Source: an uncultured Clostridium sp. (GTDB lineage Bacteria; Bacillota; Clostridia; TANB77; CAG-508). From it: DNA of 16,392 bases. This document shows, in pieces, positions 13,734-16,392 of the stretch. The notes under the pieces are model-generated. The model worked only from the letters and a program-made list of their open reading frames with translations. It ran no database searches and was not told where the DNA came from. How positions within the stretch are numbered: the stretch's first letter is position 1; every line of letters starts with the position of its first letter. Both the position numbers and the translations under genes were made by a program. The stretch spans positions 1-16,392 of the forward strand of contig CAMMNR010000028.1 of assembly GCA_946498265.1 (NCBI GenBank). Reading direction: 5' to 3'.

Positions 13734-13746
13734 AAGGAGAACAAGT

Positions 13747-14136
13747 ATGGAAGGTATAGAAAGATTGGAACTAGAAGTGTTGGAAATGAATAATTTTAGC
13801 ATTTCCAATATGTTTAATAATATAAAAAATAAACCTGAATTACAAGAAAAATTTAATAATAAAGAAAAAACAATTAAAGGAATGTATGAATATGTATATG
13901 AAAAAGCAAGAGCATTACAACAAGGAAATGTAGCAATGGTAAATGACCCAGTTGTATATTTATGGGCTACTAACTATTTTAAATATACAAATGAAGAACT
14001 TGGTATAACAAAGAAAGGGTTAAAACCTGAAACTAATAAAAAGGAATCAAAAAAAGAAGATAAAAAAGAGGAAAAAAAGGCTGAAAAGAAAGAAGATAAT
14101 CCTCAAATTTCAATGTTTGGGGAGGTGCAAAAATAA
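13747..14136 (+). CDS. PcfK-like protein (AcrIIA9-related family)
   Basis: A 129-residue protein. Residues 15-85 show the PcfK-like pattern: a run of helices with KTIKGMYEYVYEKARALQQGNVAMVNDPVVYLWATNYF and the following ELGI. A Lys/Glu-rich tail follows (about 95-118), ending in PQISMFGEV, a match to the clamp-binding consensus Q-x-x-x-F. PcfK lies next to PcfJ in many conjugative elements, as here. Some PcfK-family proteins have been described as Cas9 inhibitors (AcrIIA9), so an anti-CRISPR role is possible but not shown by the sequence. AAAGGAG supports the first ATG; an internal ATG at 13786 is weaker. Its stop overlaps the PcfJ start by one base. Confidence 0.6.
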   Translation: MEGIERLELEVLEMNNFSISNMFNNIKNKPELQEKFNNKEKTIKGMYEYVYEKARALQQGNVAMVNDPVVYLWATNYFKYTNEELGITKKGLKPETNKKESKKEDKKEEKKAEKKEDNPQISMFGEVQK

Positions 14137-15602
14137 TGGGATATGTAAAAAAAGCATATAGAGAAATATTTTATTTGTTAGACAATTATTCTGAACTTCC
14201 AAAAGGTTGGGATAAATTTGTCAAAGAACAAGAAAAATATCATAATGTAATTATAAAATCCAGCAAAAATAAATGTCATTGTACTAATTGCAATTCTAAC
14301 TTTATTAGTAAGAAAAAAGTAAATGAAGAAGTAAGATGCCCTAACTGTCATAATAAATATTTAATTAAAAGGAGCAATTTAAGATATTATGAATTTAAAG
14401 ATTATTTATCTATTTTAGATATAGTTAATGATACTTTTGTTATTAGATATTTTGAATTAAAAAGTTGCATAGATGCAAAGCATAAACATCATTCTTCTGT
14501 TGTGGAATTTGCAAGAGAAATACCTACAAATACTTATTATAGAGATGTATATGTAAATGATAGAGTATCAAGATGTCAATGCCATATATACATATATCAT
14601 GATATGGATGAATATTTTAATCCTATAAAATGGAGAGAATATACTAGAAATTATTCACTTATTGATTATTCAATAGTATTTCCTAATAATATAAAGAATT
14701 TACTTAAAAATACAAAATTCAAATATTCTTGTATATGGGATATAGCAAAACATTCAACATATATTGATTTATTAGACTTAATAAAAGATAAAAGTATAAG
14801 TGATATAAACAAAATTGAAATGTTTGCAAAAATGAAATTATACAATTTAGCATTAGAAACAAATAAATTTATTAGTAATTCCTCTTTTCAAAAAACTTTT
14901 GGACTTACGAAGGACTATTACCCTCTTATGAAAAAATATAATATAACATATACTCAATTAAAAATACTAAGATTATTACAAGAAAAAGATATGAAAAAAA
15001 TACGATATTTAGAAAATTTTACTGGTTTTGGAGGCAGTACAACAGATTTAGAGGAGATTTCAAAATATATTAGTTTAAATCGTTTCATAAAATATTCTAA
15101 AATGCACCATAGAAAAGTAAAAACATATCTATACAAAGATTATTTAAGATTTGCTAAACTTTTTGGATTTGATTTAAAAAACAACAGATATGCTTTTCCT
15201 AAAAATTTAAAAGAAGCACATGATAAATTAGAAAGTCAATATGAAGTCCAATGCAATGAAATTATGAGAAAAGCAATTAGAAAAAGAGGTAAGGAATTGT
15301 CTGTTAATACATTTCAAAATAATAAATTTATTATTTTACCTGCATTTACTTTAAAAGCACTACAAGACGAAAGTAAACAGCAAAGAAACTGTGTCAGAAC
15401 TTATGCTGAAAGATATGCCGAAGGTAAATGTGATATTTATTTTTTAAGAAATGTTAAAAATATTAAAAAATCATTAGTTACAGTTGAAGTAAAAAACAAT
15501 AAGGTAGTACAAAGTAGAATAAAAAATAATGATGATCCAAATAAAACTCAATTAGCATTTTTAAATAAATGGGAACAAAAAGTATTGAAAGGAGCAGCAT
15601 AA
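14136..15602 (+). CDS. PcfJ-like protein with N-terminal zinc ribbon
   Basis: A 488-residue protein. A zinc ribbon is formed by C49/C52 (CTNC) and C68/C71 (CPNC). The C-terminal hallmark of PcfJ is at residues 411-438: DESKQQRNCVRTYAERYAEGKC followed by DIYFLR, then the strand region LVTVEVKNNKVVQSRIKNN. PcfJ was named from the enterococcal pCF10 transfer region; its biochemical activity is unknown. The family occurs in conjugative elements and phages, often beside PcfK. GGGGAGG lies just before the start. Its last codons contain the ribosome site of the next gene. Ends in Ala-Ala. Confidence 0.8.
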   Translation: MGYVKKAYREIFYLLDNYSELPKGWDKFVKEQEKYHNVIIKSSKNKCHCTNCNSNFISKKKVNEEVRCPNCHNKYLIKRSNLRYYEFKDYLSILDIVNDTFVIRYFELKSCIDAKHKHHSSVVEFAREIPTNTYYRDVYVNDRVSRCQCHIYIYHDMDEYFNPIKWREYTRNYSLIDYSIVFPNNIKNLLKNTKFKYSCIWDIAKHSTYIDLLDLIKDKSISDINKIEMFAKMKLYNLALETNKFISNSSFQKTFGLTKDYYPLMKKYNITYTQLKILRLLQEKDMKKIRYLENFTGFGGSTTDLEEISKYISLNRFIKYSKMHHRKVKTYLYKDYLRFAKLFGFDLKNNRYAFPKNLKEAHDKLESQYEVQCNEIMRKAIRKRGKELSVNTFQNNKFIILPAFTLKALQDESKQQRNCVRTYAERYAEGKCDIYFLRNVKNIKKSLVTVEVKNNKVVQSRIKNNDDPNKTQLAFLNKWEQKVLKGAA

Positions 15603-15605
15603 ATT

Positions 15606-16392
15606 ATGAAAAAGAATACAGACAAAATAAATAAAACAAAAGAATTATTTGATAAAATAGTAGAAGGTGTAAATAATATTATATCTTCAGGTGAATTTGA
15701 AAGATTTTTAAAATTTAGTAAAAATTTTCATCATTATAGTTTTAATAATATAGTTCTTATATATTCTCAAATGAAAGAGGCAACACAAGTAGCAGGTTTT
15801 AAGAAATGGCAATCAATGGGAAGAAAATTAAAGAAAGGTGTTCATGGAATACAGATTATTTATCCAATAAAAAGAAAATACACTAAAATAATTGAAGGAC
15901 AAGATAGTTTATTAGATGATAATAACAAAGAGCAAGAAGTAGAATATATGACATATAGATACACATATGTATATGATATTTCACAAACTGTTGGAAAACC
16001 ATTGCCATTAGAAAATAATGCTTTAAACAGTGATAACAAAAAAGAGTTTTATGAATTTTTAAAAGCATTTTCTCCTTATAAAATAGAGGAAGAAGATATT
16101 TTTGGAACTGCCAAAGGTTATTGGATTGAAAAAAAACAAAAAATTATAATAAAAAAATCATTATCTATCGATGATAAAGTTTCTGTATTGTTACACGAAC
16201 TTACTCACGCATTTTACGATGATTTTGACTATAAAGAAGATAGGAATTTATCAGAAACATTTGTTGAATCAGTTGCATATATTGTGGCTGATTATTTTGA
16301 TTTAGATACATCTCTTTGTAGTTTTGAATATATTGCATCATGGGTTGGTGAGGATACTAAAATAATACTTGAATTAGGAGACAAGATACAAA
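15606..16392 (+). CDS. ArdC-like antirestriction protein (3' end outside window)
   Basis: The first 262 residues of a longer protein; the frame is open to the window edge. Residues 12-125 match the ArdC N-terminal, single-strand-binding domain (FDKIVEGVNNIISSGEF, YSFNNIVLIYSQ, GFKKWQSMGRKLKKGVHGI, then a YPI strand). A zincin-type protease domain follows with HELTH at 197-201 (H197, E198, H201) and a likely third ligand Glu in SETFVESVAY (about 221). ArdC-type proteins protect incoming conjugative DNA from restriction. The ATG lies three bases after the PcfJ stop with AAAGGAG upstream. What follows 16392 cannot be seen; large gut plasmids often fuse more domains here. Confidence 0.8.
   Translation, partial: MKKNTDKINKTKELFDKIVEGVNNIISSGEFERFLKFSKNFHHYSFNNIVLIYSQMKEATQVAGFKKWQSMGRKLKKGVHGIQIIYPIKRKYTKIIEGQDSLLDDNNKEQEVEYMTYRYTYVYDISQTVGKPLPLENNALNSDNKKEFYEFLKAFSPYKIEEEDIFGTAKGYWIEKKQKIIIKKSLSIDDKVSVLLHELTHAFYDDFDYKEDRNLSETFVESVAYIVADYFDLDTSLCSFEYIASWVGEDTKIILELGDKIQ

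Larger units (their letters stand above)
6615..16392. mobile_element. Integrated conjugative-type element, left part
   Basis: A recombinase with nearby core-like repeats is followed by a long, single-direction operon of SSB, PcfK-like, PcfJ-like, ArdC-like, Gp3-like, DUF3846- and DUF4313-like genes. This gene set is typical of conjugative elements and large plasmids of Bacillota. The left boundary is not identified (the 98-residue gene at 6263 may belong too), the right boundary is outside the window, and no relaxase or type IV secretion gene is visible, so integrative element, mobilisable element and plasmid cannot be told apart. Confidence 0.55.

Noticed and set aside
8221..16392. Prophage
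   Set aside because: SSB, Gp3-like and DUF3846-like genes also occur in phages, but no terminase, portal, capsid, tail or lysis genes appear, whereas PcfJ, PcfK and ArdC favour a conjugative element.
1..16392. Alternative genetic code (TGA as Trp)
   Set aside because: TGA ends the genes at 10108, 13341 and 1463, and Trp codons are TGG throughout.

Overview
The window is very A+T-rich DNA. It has standard bacterial gene starts (AAGGAGG-type ribosome sites), ATGA overlaps between genes, and TGA used as a normal stop codon. This points to a low-GC Bacillota, most likely a Clostridia-type anaerobe. No rRNA or tRNA gene is visible, so the genus cannot be named.

Layout. (1) 1-1300 looks like a remnant of a conjugative-transposon control region: a sigma-like gene (-) cut off inside its last domain, divergent from a Cro/C1-type regulator (+), with a 445-base spacer full of inverted repeats. 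(2) 1463-3114 is an intact ECF sigma factor and membrane anti-sigma factor pair, translationally coupled. (3) 3217-6559 is a patchwork of small accessory genes. Two broken genes are joined head to head near 3687, followed by a membrane-anchored SmpA/BamE-like protein, a small secreted protein under a very good promoter, a membrane-anchored LolA-like protein (-) and an unrecognised small protein (-). (4) 6615-7490 is a tyrosine recombinase (-). Its upstream region holds four copies of an ATGTTACATT-type repeat, two of them arranged like a recombination core site. (5) 7668-7964 is a small gene (-) split by an in-frame TAA. (6) From 8099 to the window end, one long + strand operon is read from a good promoter through a structured, attenuator-like leader. 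It encodes a DUF4313-like protein, a Gp3/RDF-like protein, an SH3-like protein, a zinc-hook ATPase, a DUF3846-like protein, single-stranded DNA-binding protein, three small unknowns, PcfK-like and PcfJ-like proteins, and an ArdC-like antirestriction protein running off the end.

The operon resembles the early (leading-region) part of a conjugative element or conjugative plasmid. SSB and ArdC are known to protect or accompany incoming single-stranded DNA, PcfJ/PcfK are conjugation-associated, and some PcfK relatives are described as Cas9 inhibitors of the AcrIIA9 family. The recombinase suggests an integrated element. No relaxase, coupling protein or VirB4 lies in the window, so the transfer genes, if present, are beyond 16392.

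The less ordinary signals are: five operon proteins ending in Ala-Ala (a possible ClpXP-type degron shared by the set); the multi-hairpin attenuator leader ending in a start-less GAAAGGAGG; two minus-strand start regions whose ribosome sites are masked by perfect inverted repeats; the recombinase repeat array; the in-frame stop; and the head-to-head breakpoint. No search was run. Family names rest on motif recognition only.
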